Source: Tetracladium setigerum (taxonomy: Eukaryota; Ascomycota; Leotiomycetes; Helotiales). From it: DNA of 64,000 bases. The position numbers were made by a program, and so were the translations under genes. Positions 1 to 11,525 of the stretch are shown in pieces (the first letter of the stretch is position 1; every line of letters starts with the position of its first letter). The notes under the pieces are model-generated. The model was not told the origin of the DNA. It ran no database searches and saw nothing but the letters and a program-made list of their open reading frames with translations. The DNA lies in assembly GCA_031472005.1 (NCBI GenBank), contig PZJY01000011.1:186001-250000 (forward strand), given 5' to 3'.

Positions 1-825
1 ACACTAGGGATGAAGCCCACCCTAAGCTCAGACGACTTTTCCGAAATAGTCGACTCCCCCAAAGCCGGCAATACATCCATCCGATCAAGATTCGCAAACA
101 TCCTCAACGGCATTCGGGAATACACGCGAATCCTCCACTCTCTCCCGATAATCATCCTCCTCGTATCATTCCTGGTCGGCCCATTTGGAAAAGTAGGTGC
201 AGACATGGCTCTCAGGTACATATCCAATCGCTACCACTGGCAACTGCGCGAAGTGGGCTTTATCCTCTCATTACAAGCCGTCGTCACCATCATTCTCATC
301 ATCGGCATACTCCCGGTATTATCACATTACCTTCTTACCCACTGCTCCTACACCCCAACAAATAAAGATCTCCTTCTCGCCAAAGGCTCTGCCGTTTTCC
401 TGACGGTTGGCGCCTTGAGTCTCGCTGCAGCCCCAACTATTGGCCTAGGTATTGCTGGATTGATCGTCTGGACCCTTGGAAATGGATTTAGCGCTATCGT
501 ACGCTCTCTTATCACCACCCTCGTTGACCAACATCATGTTGGAAGGTTATTCGCTATTATTGCGGTCATTGAGCTAGTGTGCTATATGGCTGCAAGTCCC
601 ATGCTAGCAGGTCTCTATCACGTGGGCTTGAAGTACAAAGGAGCGTGGGAAGGATTGCCGTATTATTCCTTGGCTGTTGTGAATGCGATTTCTGGTGTTG
701 CGGTCTTTGTGTTTGGTTGGGTGATTAGGAAGGATGTCGATGAAGGGACGATTCGGCTAGGTGAGGATGATGTCGAGGGAGGGGTACTGGGAGATAATAC
801 CAGGAATGGGCGAGGTGAGATATGA
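1..825 (+). CDS. MFS transporter, C-terminal half (5' end outside the window)
   Basis: The frame is open from the first bases, so the in-frame ATG at position 10 is probably internal and the gene starts before the window. About six hydrophobic segments follow (roughly residues 43-60, 80-105, 122-140, 143-165, 178-200 and 215-240 from that ATG), as expected for the second six-helix bundle of a major facilitator transporter. The end is a charged, glycine-rich cytosolic tail. Some fungal MFS proteins with a split C-terminal half show this arrangement. No substrate motif could be read, so the cargo is unknown. The family call rests on topology and general sequence character, not on a signature motif. 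Confidence 0.65.
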   Translation, partial: TLGMKPTLSSDDFSEIVDSPKAGNTSIRSRFANILNGIREYTRILHSLPIIILLVSFLVGPFGKVGADMALRYISNRYHWQLREVGFILSLQAVVTIILIIGILPVLSHYLLTHCSYTPTNKDLLLAKGSAVFLTVGALSLAAAPTIGLGIAGLIVWTLGNGFSAIVRSLITTLVDQHHVGRLFAIIAVIELVCYMAASPMLAGLYHVGLKYKGAWEGLPYYSLAVVNAISGVAVFVFGWVIRKDVDEGTIRLGEDDVEGGVLGDNTRNGRGEI

Positions 826-2329
826 TGTCTTGCTCTCATTGTTTTGCATGCTTTTTGGATTTAGTTGTTACATAGCGTGCGGCATTTTCGGCCAGCATTT
901 GGGGGTATTCATCCTCTGCAGATGGCGAGCATTTGCTCAGGTTATACTTCAGTACATACCGATTTATATGGATAACAAATATCAACCAGTTGTCTAACGA
1001 TGTGGTCAATTTCGTCACATGTTTTACCGAGTTTTTCTAGGCGTCAGAATATCTGCTTTCCTCGCATTAATCGCTCATCTCCAAATCACGCACCACCCTC
1101 CTCCCCCTCCAGCAGAAGTAAATCTCACCGGCTCCCTCTTCACCGCCATCCTCCTTTCACCAGCCTGCGTCCACTTCAAAATCTGCTCAAAATCCATACA
1201 TTTAGGCATTCGATCTCAATCCACCAATGCGCCCTCACCTGGCACATTTGTTTTTGCGGACCGCAAACATTCCTCCTTCACTATTGTTCAGCGAACTGGC
1301 GATTACACTTGCCGCTTCTTCTATGGATGAGATCGAACAGGGCAATTTTGCTGTTGGTTTATATAATATGGTCGTCACCGTAAGCCTCTCTCCGCCTATT
1401 CCATCTCTGTTCGGATCCGGCAACTCGTACTACTTGCTTCTTTCAATTTGATAGTATAAAAAGAAAAGAATGCCAGGGTTGGCTTGCCACAATTGACCAG
1501 CATGCTGGAGTCCACCACTAGCGTGGCTCTCAAAGTAGTTTTTCTTCCCAGTACTACAAGGTTTCCCACATTTCGGAAAATGAATATGTAAGTATGGGAG
1601 TTTAAGGGTTGAGGATGTAATTCTATATCAGTAGTCTTGCAAATAAACTTGTGACTTCCATTCAAGATTTCAGGTTCCTGTGACAGGTCGAATCCCATGA
1701 TCTCTTTGTCGAAGAGAACATGTTGATTATTTGGGAGTCTTGTCATTGGATGTTGTACGAAGGATAGCCAGCATCAGAGTTATTCTGGGCCTACAAGATT
1801 ATTTCTCAACCAAGCATTGTTCGTTGGTAAACGGTGGCGTGGAGGTGGAAGCGGCAGAGGGAGGTCTGGCGGTTGGCGCGCCGCCACCTGCAATGCATGA
1901 TGGAAACGGTGAGACTTAAGCACACTCTCAGTCTCATATCGGAAGAAATCTCCTAAACGTCAGAGTAAAACCCCTTGTCTTCATCCAATTTAAAAAGATT
2001 TGCCCGGCTTGAATGTCCGAAGCTTGACTCGATTGCCAAATTGGTGTCTCCTTCAAAAACTACGGCCTTGTCGTCCAGTTTCGTTCTAACTTAAGCGAAA
2101 AGTACGGTAAATGAATGAATGAATTCATTAACGGGGTCTAATATGTATCTTCGAGGTTAGGACGCAACTTCTCGAGCAACTTCCCACTGTTGTCTACTTT
2201 GTAAGCACAAAGAGAATGCAAAGGCGTTATATATGCATGTGATGCCAGCTGTCATTGAAGCTACCTAAATTAAACAGCACCGTACGATACGCACATCAAA
2301 ACAGTGCTTCGGATGCACTGTCCGTCCTA
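826..2329. other. Intergenic, no supported gene
   Basis: Several overlapping open frames of 60-127 codons occur, but none has a recognisable domain, consistent coding character or splice structure. I see only the downstream flank of the transporter and unremarkable sequence. Confidence 0.5.
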
Positions 2330-2880
2330 TCAACCGGGAACATGGTGTGCTTTCTTCCTCGAAACGTGGTTCAAAACTGCCGCGGATGAGCTGTCATTCC
2401 AGAAACTAACCACCTTGCAGAATGATGGCTTATCCCACACACATTTCAGATCTGTGAACTTCCGATTGTTTCCTGGGTCCTCGATCTTCAAGTTGAGGAC
2501 TTCATCATTTAGATCTGCCATCTCGCCCACTAACTCCGTCTCCGAGTTCCCCCAATCATGACTTCAAACTGCAATACCTTTCAATGCCCTCAACTACATT
2601 CAGCGTGCTGACCAAGTTAGCACAATCGATGATTTCTTTGACGAGCTTCCCAAGTTGAAAGAGCCCGCAGAACCGGGAGGACCAAGGGTCCGCCACCAAC
2701 ACCTCAACCCCGCCAATAACATTTTGTCCCCCCTTACCAACACAGTTATCACTGGTTCCTTCACTGCAGTTTTGAAAGATTCTTCATGTGCATCATTTAC
2801 CAAAGACCGAGAACCAGAACCAAAAACGAGCCCGTGGCAGTGGGATTCCCGAGTCACCGCTCCAATGGCGGCCAGCCACG
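2330..2880 (-). pseudogene. Possible protein-coding remnant, unrecognised
   Basis: On the minus strand three open stretches in different frames can be read as one protein if single bases are missing near 2779 and near 2545. The middle stretch has an amphipathic, coding-like composition (for example GKLVKEIIDC and STLNVVEGIE). The last stretch contains VGEMADLNDEVLNLKIED and ends at a stop at 2330. No family is recognised and no start could be found; the frame also changes near 2890. It may be a real gene damaged by the same missing-base pattern seen elsewhere in the window, a decayed gene, or chance open frames. Confidence 0.3.
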
Positions 2881-3222
2881 ACTCGCTGGAAACTGCAAAC
2901 GGCTAGAGTGGGATCCACGCAACCAAACTGCTGGAATCTTTAGAGGCCCCAGAGCCAGAGACCCGGTGCGGAACAAAGGACAAGTGCGGACCCAAGCTGT
3001 CGTTCCTTGGGTTGGCGTTGAACCCGAACCCCCGTGGATTTTCTTTTTGCTCTCACTGTGTCCCGTTTCCCCCCTTACTCATTTCTTGATTTCTTTGTGT
3101 TACCTAGGACGGCGTTCGCTATTATTGTTTCTTTTCTGCTTTAAGAAGAAGCAACAGGACTGTGTAATACCGAAGTCACGTAGCCTTTTCTTTGTGCGCT
3201 CCTTAAATCTATGCGTGGGGAT

Positions 3223-3267
3223 CAACAGCAGCAACAGCAGCAACAGCAGCAACAGCAGCAACAGCAG
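3223..3267 (+). repeat. Microsatellite (CAACAGCAG)x5
   Basis: Five perfect tandem copies of the 9-base unit CAACAGCAG. It lies 63 bases upstream of the methyltransferase ATG at 3330, so it is probably in the promoter or 5' leader of that gene. Confidence 0.95.
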
Positions 3268-3329
3268 AGAGATTGATCAAGTCAACACAACCATCACTCC
3301 GAAGTAACAAGCATAAGATTCTTTGGAAA

Positions 3330-4788
3330 ATGTCACCGGAAACCAACCCATCAAACAGTTCAGCGGAGGCTGATTCATCCTTCAAACAAGAAGACGGCGC
3401 TTCAGGTAGCTCAGTAGAAACCACAGCGATGGAATTAGATGTAAGTCTCTCGTTCATACATGTACATACTGGCCAAAGTTTTTGCTAACAAGATTTCCAG
3501 TTATTTTCGGATCAGTATGATGTGAGCTCTCCGGGTTCAGATGAGTAGGTTCCCAGTTACTTCAGCGCGTTGGATCTGTCCCAACAGTCTGGAGACGATG
3601 GTGCGATGCACCGTCACGAAATCGTGGTGTAACACAATGATTCAAGGTTCAATCAACTGACAATTGTTACGATATCTACAACAGTACATCCTTCGATACT
3701 CCAAGTTCTTTATATCATTACATCAAGGAAAATGGTCGGACCTATCACGTCTATAAATATCCTGGTAATTCAACACTTCTTTCTCCAGCTGTCAAAACCC
3801 CAACTCAATATTGGCCTTCTAACAAATTTTACACTTGCAGCCTACAATTATCCCAACGACGATGACGAAAAGGATCGCCTTAACTTGCAACACGCAATAT
3901 TTACACATATCTTCCATGGTCGCCATCATCTCGCTCCGCTTGATCGGAACAAAGAACTCCAAGTTCTCGATCTCGGCTGTGGGACCGGAGACTGGGCCAT
4001 CGATATGGGAGATCGCTACCCGAAGTTTACAATTCAAGGGATTGACCTCTCCCCAATACAACCTACAAATGTGCCCCCAAACGTCGAGTTCTATGTAGAT
4101 GATGCAAGTGAGCATGACTGGAACGTCCCACCGGAGAGATATGACTACGTCCATACTCGTAGTATGCTTGGCTCCTTCTCTTCCTATTTAGACGTACTCA
4201 AGCGCGCTTTCTTCTACCTAAAACCAGGCGGTTACATGGAAAGCCAAGAAATTATGTTTACACCAACATGCGAAGATGGGAGCATGCCTGCAGACTGGCC
4301 GTTCCTGGACTGGACGACACTGAGCAACGACGCCGCGGAGAAAATGGGTAGGCCCTTGACGATAGCACACAAATTAAAGGGCTGGTATGAGGAAGCCGGC
4401 TTCGTGGACGTCCGGGAGGAGGTTTTCCAGCTGCCCATGAACCAATGGCCATTGGAACCAAAGATGAAAAAAATAGGCGTGGTGAATGAGCTGAACTGGT
4501 TGGCGGGAATAGCAGGATTTACATACAAGCCATTCCAAAATGTGTTGGGCTGGACAAAGGAACAGATTGAGGTTCGTCGATGTTCTCTAACCTTGTACTC
4601 TTAGCATGCTCATTTTGAAGCTGGAGATTTGGTACTAATTTCTGAAATGATAGGTATACCTCGTGAATGTCCGAAAATGTATTTCGGACAGAAATGTGCA
4701 TGTGTACCATAAAATATACATTGTATGGGGTCGGAAGCCCACAGAAGCAGAGATGAACATGAAGGCGAAGGGAAAGAAGGCAATCTGA
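3330..4788 (+). CDS. LaeA/UMTA-like SAM-dependent methyltransferase
   Basis: Five exons fit in phase: 3330-3440, 3501-3544, 3685-3764, 3841-4571 and 4654-4788, giving 366 residues. The N-terminus is Ser/Asp-rich and disordered. It is followed by the ENGRTYHVYKYPAYNYPND segment typical of fungal UMTA methyltransferases, where homologues read GRTYHxYKxGxYxxPND. SAM-binding motif I is VLDLGCGTGDWAIDMG, then an acidic GIDLSPIQP, and a post-I motif YDYVHTR. Fungal relatives are often linked to secondary-metabolite control or act as small-molecule methyltransferases; the substrate cannot be told. No biosynthetic backbone gene is visible next to it. A CAACAGCAG repeat lies just upstream. The third intron boundary is chosen because it restores the conserved motif. 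The frame is intact throughout. Confidence 0.85.
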
Positions 4789-5687
4789 CGTTGCACTGTT
4801 AGGATTAAGGAGTTCAAGGTAATGAAGTAATGATTCGATGACGTTTCTTAATATACCCAATTACTAGTATGTATTGGAACGGGAGAGATGAAGAGAAAAG
4901 GGGAAGATACTGGCTGAGTCAATAAGGAATTAATTTTCCAATGCTCAAGGTTTTGATAAGTCATTGTCTTATCAAACAGCGCTATGCGACTACATTCTTC
5001 AACGGTGCGTGCGTTCTGTTTTTCGTTTTCTAACAATGTTCTGTGGTAGAGTTTGGCTGTGGAACAAGTAAGATCATCTCCACAAGTGTGCGAGTTGAGG
5101 ACAAGCCAGTCAGCTTCGCTTGCAATTTGTCTCTTTCATTCCCGCGAGCTCCAAAAGCTATGAAACAACAACATTTCTTTATCTCCTTATCCTAAAGATT
5201 TGTTATTGCTGTCTACAGTAAAGTAACATCGCAATCATTATTTCGGATGGACTTTCCAATTCGAGGCAGCTCCTGATAAGAGGTCACACCCCACATCGCT
5301 TCCCCTCCTTCCCGCCTTCAACAAGCTTGTTTTCATACACCCCTAATCTAAATTCCATGCAAACCGGCATTTTGGACGTAATTGTACCCTCTTCCAGCTA
5401 AAGATAAGAGCTTCCCCGCACAATTCTCTCTGTATCGCTGTTGTTTGTAGAAGCTTGTACAAGCACCATTATTGAACCTTGTGCGAGCTTCTTTGCTTTT
5501 GTTCCATGGAATACAATCCACCTTGAGGAACCCTAGGTTACCTCCTTACAATTTAGGAAATATTCGTGAATGAATGAAATTTCTATAACTAATCTCCTGT
5601 TTCCGCAGCTTTGGCTTTTCTCTTCTCTCGGTTCTCTTCGTCCATCTCCTGACCCTCGAACCTCTGCAGCAAGTCTATACTCTCAAA
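4789..5687. other. Intergenic, promoter side of the oxidase gene
   Basis: No supported gene. The last 120 bases before the ATG at 5688 are CT-rich, as is common in fungal leaders. The rest shows nothing I can assign. Confidence 0.5.
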
Positions 5688-8191
5688 ATGCATCTCTATA
5701 CACTTCTCCTCACAACCCTCCCCTTCCTCTCTCTCACAACCGCAAAGCCAATTGCCTCCCCCTCTAATTCCTCATCCAAATCAAAACCTACCCCCTCCCA
5801 ATGCCGTAAAACCAAAGTTGCCATCCTCGGCGCAGGCACAGCTGGCATAACAGCAGCCCAAGCCCTCCACAACGCCTCTATAAGCGACTTCCTTATCCTC
5901 GACTCCAACCCCTACGTAGGCGGTCGTATATCCCACACCGAATTTGGTCTCAACCCACTGACCAAAAAGCCGTACACCATCGAACTCGGCGCAAACTGGG
6001 TTCAAGGACTCGGCTCCCCCGGCGGACCTGAAAATCCCATCTGGCGCCTCGCCAAGAAGTGGGGGATCAATAATACGTATTCTGATTTTGATTCTTTGAG
6101 GACTTTTGATGAGACCGGGGAGGTGGTGGTGGAGGATGAGGTTTGGGATGAGTGGGATGATGCCTACAAGGGAGTTGAGCAGGATGCGGGAGAGATATTG
6201 ACCGGGAATTTGCAGGATAGGAGTATGAGAACGCAGTTGAGAATTAATGGGTGGAAACCAAAGCAGACCGGAGATGCTATGAGACAGGCGATTGAGTGGT
6301 ATAGTTTTGATTTTGAGTATTCCTATCCTGTTGAGCAAAGTAGCTTGACATGGAGTGTTGTTGTGAGTTTTTCATTTTCACTTCTTCCCGCCTTGTAATG
6401 CACAAATAGTATTCAAGAAGAGGAAATAGGATTCAAGAAAGAACCTGAAAATGCAACCGAAAAGGCGAGGGTTATGAAAATACTAACAATTCATAGAACT
6501 ACAACACCACATTCTACCAATTCTCCAACGCCAACAATTTCGTCCACGACCAACGTGGATTCTCTCACTGTATGTACTGTACTGCACTATACTACATATA
6601 CACTCCTTCTCTCACGTCTTCAACCCCCCTAAAAAAGCGAAATTAACACCCACCCAACCCAGTCCTCATAGGAGAAGCATCCACCTTCCTCAAATCCACC
6701 ATCTCCCCCACAACAGGCCAAATCACCATCACAGACCCGCGCGTCCTCCTTTCTCACAACGTCACCAAAATTGACTATTCATCTTCTCCCACCTCCAATG
6801 GACTCGTGACAGTTCACACCGAGGACGGCGGATGCGTTCAAGCTGAACATGTCTTGGTAACATTCAGTCTGGGGGTGTTGCAGGCGGAGGTTGTGGAGTT
6901 TGTGCCGGCTTTACCTGATGTTTGTCTCCTTTCCTTGTCGTTATCCTCATTTTCAATACTGGTCTTATTTCCATTTAGGGAGTGAGGATTATCACAAATC
7001 CCTCCTACAGACGGAAATCATGAGTTTGTCATTGAGTAAATACACAATTTGCTGACTTTGGCATGGTGATGAAAATGTATAGTGGAAAACAGATGCAATC
7101 GCAAGCATGGAAATGGGCACCTACACCAAGATATTCTTCCAATTCCCACCTTCCTACCCAAACGGTAGCTACTTTTGGGATATCGCGGATGAAGGAACGC
7201 AATTCTATCTCTATGGTATGGAAAACTTCCTTTTCTTTCGTGCTCTCTCCCTCCTCCCTTTCAACCCAATTAGTCCGACATGTTCAACTAGAGTACACAC
7301 TACATTGTCATATATCCCTATTTCCAAATTTCCAAGAAAAAGGAAGAATGAAGCTAACAACGGCAATTTCAAATATCCAACAGCCGATCCAGACGAACGC
7401 GGATACTACCCTCTCTTCCAAAGTCTAACTGGCGAAGGTTTTCTCAAAGGAAGTGGTCTCTTCTTCGTAACAGTCGTCGGAACGCAATCGTACACGATTG
7501 AATCTCAAGAATTTGATAAGACAAAAGAGGAGATTATGGTAAGGAAACTCAATTCCACTTAACCCCCCGCCAATTTCTCCCATTTCTCTCCCCTTCCCTT
7601 CAAAATCAAAAGACTCACTTCCCCTCCTCCCAACCAGATCATCCTCCGCTCCATGTTCGGCCAACAAAACGTCCCCGAGCCACTCTCATTTACCTACCCC
7701 GCTGGAGTCAGGAATCATGGGCTCTAGGAAGCTACTCCAACTGGCCCGTCGGCCTAAGTCTCGAAACCCATCAGAATCTACGCGCCGACCTCGTAGATGT
7801 GAGGAAGAACATCAAGAAGCCTTCGAATGGGGGGAGGGTGTGGTGGGCAGGTGAGGCGGGGAGTGTTGATTTTTTTGGGTTTTTGCAAGGTTAGTAACTT
7901 TATTATTGTACTGTGTTATGGGACTGGACTAGACTGGACTGGACTGCACTGGATACTAATCTATCACGTCGTGACCTTATGACTGATAATCTTCACACGA
8001 AAATAGGAGCATACACCGAGGGTCTCTCGGCCGGCACAGAAATAGCGTCTTGTATCAAGAAGAAGTGCAAGACTCGGCCAAGATACGAATCTGTGAAGGG
8101 TTGTACGACGGGGAAGAAGATGCTGGTTCAGGAAAATGGGTTTTTAGGTGGGACTTTTGCGACTTGGGGGTTGAGAAAAGTGAGTGAGTGA
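5688..8191 (+). CDS. Secreted polyamine-oxidase-like flavin amine oxidase, frame broken near 7700
   Basis: Seven exons can be traced: 5688-6362, 6497-6569, 6663-6919, 7083-7215, 7384-7538, 7638-7889 and 8007-8191. The N-terminus is a signal peptide (hydrophobic residues 3-18, then AKP). The FAD-binding GxGxxG motif is VAILGAGTAGITAAQAL, followed by the VGGRI motif and ELGANWVQG. The C-terminus carries WWAGEAGSVDFFGFLQGAY, the second FAD-contact region of the amine oxidase family. Enzymes of this family oxidise polyamines or other amines, producing an aldehyde and hydrogen peroxide; here the enzyme is probably exported. In exon 6 the frame shifts at the CCCC run at 7697-7700. One extra C restores the family-like YPRWSQESWALGSYSNWP and the rest of the protein. 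As written, the product would stop just after that point. The overall identification is firm; substrate and functional state are not. Confidence 0.82.
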
Positions 8192-9274
8192 ATAATGACG
8201 AGGTGGTGGATTTCGTTTGGAGCGTAGGGGAGGCATTGGAGTGTGGGAAAGAATGGAAAGAAGGGTGGGTGAGAGAGAGAAGGTATGGGAAGAAGGGGGG
8301 TGGGCGGGAGGCGGGAAGATGGAGTCAGGTAGGAGGAAGATGGCTTTCATTTTGGAGATTTACTGTAAATAAATGAAATAAATTACCTGTTAAACAAGTC
8401 AAAGGCTTGAAACACTTCCTTACTGCGCCCTATCGGGCCAGAAGATAAAGTCATCTATAGTGCATGTAAACAAGTTCGTACGATTGTTTTCCAATAAAAG
8501 GTAAATTGAATAAAAACTCGAACATAGGTATATACAACAAAATATCCTCTCCTCACTGCCGGAGAAAAAGTCGTTAAGATTTACAAGAGCTATAGGTAGG
8601 TAAATTACAAAGCAGTACATAGATGGTATAAAATAGGTATCAATAAACAAAAAAACACAAAAGAAAGATTGCGTGGCTGTTAGTTGCTTTGCGTTCGATT
8701 TACGCTTGCACGCCGTAATGAACAAACTCCTGCTGTGGCTGTTAACGACGGGTCTTCTATCCTTGTTGCTTTTGTGTTGCTTTTGTGGTATTAGGTCTTC
8801 GTTTTGTCGTTTTGCTGCTTTTGCTAGGCCGACTTTTTCGAGGCAGTGTCCTCCCTCTGGCCATCTCCACGACCGGTATTATTTTAGTTTAGGTAGTTAT
8901 TTCCATCTTTCCCCCAGTTGATTTCACCAAAAAAGTATCCATCCGTTGATTGAACTGGACCAATAGACGTAACATCAACAATGTGTGTGTCGAATGAAGG
9001 TGGATGAGGGTTTGCTCTGCTTCCCTTCCTAGCAGTTTTGCGTGCGTCGTGCGTTGTGGTACGCGTGGCCGGATGCGTAACGAATCGAAATCTCGAAAAT
9101 TTTCGACTGACATATTATCACACTCCCTTCCACTTTTTTGCGACCAATATTTTTTGCATGTATGCAAATTCCCATCTTGCTCCTCCTCAACCATCATTAC
9201 TGCTCCTCAGACACTCCTCTTCCTCGGGAATCGACTTCGCCGAGAGAATCACTTCTGCCGAGAGTATCACTTCT
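8192..9274. other. Intergenic between two convergent 3' ends
   Basis: This lies between the 3' ends of the oxidase gene (+) and the membrane protein gene (-). Only short unsupported frames are present; most of it is probably 3' untranslated sequence. Confidence 0.5.
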
Positions 9275-10315
9275 TCACGCATTTGTATGCCCAGTAGTAT
9301 CGCCCAGTCCATTTCCCATAGCATGTCTATGCCCGAAATCCCTCCCACCCTCACTCCCACTTGGGCTCGCACTTCCGCTCGCCTGGCTCCCCGTGGGTGT
9401 CAACACGACATCCTCAAATGGAATCTCACTTAATGGCGTCTTCCCATCGGCCACCATGCCCATGCTATCTTCCTCCTCCGGCATGGGCGTTATTTGGTTG
9501 TGATTATAATTCCCTCCACCTCCACCTCCCCCTCTCCTCACCATCCCACCCGCCAACCTCTGATGCGCAGGTGGAACATGCTCTTCATATCTCGGCGGCG
9601 CATCTGCTCCTCCCCCTCCAGCAGTCCCCGTGCTCCTCAAACTAACATGTCTACTCAACCTACTCGCAACCCTCCCGACCGCACCCCTTGCGGCAACAGG
9701 CGCAATAGACTCCCTCCTTCCTCCAACAACATTAGCATTCCCAGTACTTCCAACCTCCAAATTCCTCAACGGCACCTGCACGCCCGGCACCGCGCCGGCT
9801 CTCGCCTCGGCGTCCATTCTCTCTCGGTACCTCATCATATCCTCCTCCGCCTTTAATCTCCTCCTTCTTGGCTTTCCACAGCAGAACCAGATACTCGCAA
9901 TTACAATCGCAACGACACCGAATATACAAGCGATTATGATGGCGGCTTTCACGCCCTCGCTAAATTTGCCCCATTGTTCTGATCCATCGTCTGGGCCGCG
10001 GATGAAGTTGGGACCCGAGGCGTTGACGGTGATGTCGTAGATGGTGGTTGTGTCAGTGACTTGGGCGACGTTGGGGTTATACGTGGAGGAGGTTGTAGAG
10101 GATAATGTGTTGGTGAAGGAGGGCATGTCGGTGGGTAGGGCGCTGACCGGGTTGAGGATGTGAGGGTCTGGTTTGGCGGTGTAGCTGTATGTATTGCTAG
10201 AGTAGGTTTGAGAGGGGAATGGATCTGTAGACGTGGTGATGTCGTCGTCGTTGAGATCGTTGAATTGTGATGGCAATGGCCGGCGACCGGCGAGATTGTG
10301 CAGTGGGAAGATCAT
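9275..10315 (-). CDS. Single-pass membrane protein with cytosolic PPxY motif
   Basis: One uninterrupted exon of 346 codons. Residues 1-115 are Ser/Thr/Asn-rich and resemble a glycosylated extracellular stalk. A single hydrophobic segment (about 123-145, AAIIIACIFGVVAIVIASIW) is followed by Cys-Cys and the basic stop-transfer GKPRRRRLK. The cytosolic tail is disordered, rich in Gly/Ser/Arg, and contains APPRYEEH, a PPxY motif. PPxY motifs bind WW domains of Rsp5/Nedd4-type ubiquitin ligases and mark adaptors or cargo for endocytosis. This layout resembles Wsc/Mid2-like sensors or Rcr-type proteins of fungi, but no cysteine-rich WSC domain is visible and the exact role is unknown. Confidence 0.75.
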   Translation of the reverse strand: MIFPLHNLAGRRPLPSQFNDLNDDDITTSTDPFPSQTYSSNTYSYTAKPDPHILNPVSALPTDMPSFTNTLSSTTSSTYNPNVAQVTDTTTIYDITVNASGPNFIRGPDDGSEQWGKFSEGVKAAIIIACIFGVVAIVIASIWFCCGKPRRRRLKAEEDMMRYRERMDAEARAGAVPGVQVPLRNLEVGSTGNANVVGGRRESIAPVAARGAVGRVASRLSRHVSLRSTGTAGGGGADAPPRYEEHVPPAHQRLAGGMVRRGGGGGGGNYNHNQITPMPEEEDSMGMVADGKTPLSEIPFEDVVLTPTGSQASGSASPSGSEGGRDFGHRHAMGNGLGDTTGHTNA

Positions 10316-11525
10316 GGCGGGCGGCGTGATGGATGGACACTGCTGCGGAGAATGATGATGATTAAGAGAGGTGCCGTTGCTGGCCCAAGTCGGAGGGAGT
10401 TGTGGTGGTCAGAAGCAGAGGTGTGGGTAAGTCGGTAAGTAACAGTCAGAAGTGGTGTGGTGATGTTGTAATAATTAGGAAACTTGCTCTTCCGTCTCCC
10501 CAAACAGAAGTAAAGCAGAGATGAAGGAAATGGAGATGAGTGATTGACGGGAGAAAAAGATGCACACACACTCTCTCGCTCTCTCTGCCTTCTCCCTCTC
10601 TTTGGCTGTGTCCCACTTCGTACACAGGGAAAAGCGCGCAGGAGCTTAAACCCGTCGACTGGGCGAGAGAATGGAGAGATTTGGAGGAGGCGCAGCCCTG
10701 TTCCCTGAGTTCCCTCCCTCTTTTTCGCTCCCCAGTTCGGTACGAGCACCACCTTCCAAGCCTAATCCATCCCAAATCCCAGTCACGGCAGCCTCACCTC
10801 TCAGGCATGAAAAAGTATATATATCATAAAAGATGGCAGTAACCGCCTTCGGTGTTAGACTGGTAGCCTTGGGCGAATGGGAATATCGAAGGAGCCGTGT
10901 AGAGCGGAGTGGAGTTGGTTCGCCAAGTTGCCGTTGGGGGATGATGCTGGGATTGTGATTTGCTCGAGGATGGGATCCTGACCTGATCTGTGTGCCGTGA
11001 AATCCAGCTTGGAAGGGGAATAAACCGAAGAATGGAATGGGTGACTAATGGAAGAAGCTGATCGTCTCTTGATTCTCTTTTGGCGTGACTCTTGCCGTGC
11101 AACTCTGCAGAGGGAGGTTAGTTGCCATTGTTGATTCAATGATATGAGGATAGTCGAGTCCCTCGTAAAGAGGAGATATGAGAGACAGGAGAATTAACGG
11201 ATGTTTGAGATATATTGGGATAGAGTTGTGGAGATGATTGATGCTTAAATTTGCTTCGATCCCCAATGGAAACGGATGGCCGCCCCCTTGACAGAAAAAG
11301 CGGATGTCTCCTGTTCCTTCTGAGAATGAAAACACGTGCCTTGAGGAAGTCTTGGCCGGAATAATTATGTAATTGCTTATTAAGGTTCGACATATCGACT
11401 CCTCGAAGGAACCTCAACATCATCCACAAGGCACTTAAGCAAGCTTTACTGAGTCAATTTTCGAATGCTTTGCACGCCCAATTTAACTTCTTCCTTCCTT
11501 AGCAACCATTCTACTGGCTGGTACA
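10316..11525. other. Intergenic, divergent promoters
   Basis: Shared upstream region of the PPxY membrane protein (-) and the Zn2Cys6 regulator (+). It has a CT-rich tract near 10565-10610. No further gene is supported. Confidence 0.5.

Noticed and set aside
1396..1746. 116-codon minus-strand frame
   Set aside because: No domain, splice signal or consistent composition; likely chance.
3209..3457. Alanine/valine-rich frame over the CAG repeat
   Set aside because: It is the reverse-strand shadow of the repeat and of the methyltransferase exon.
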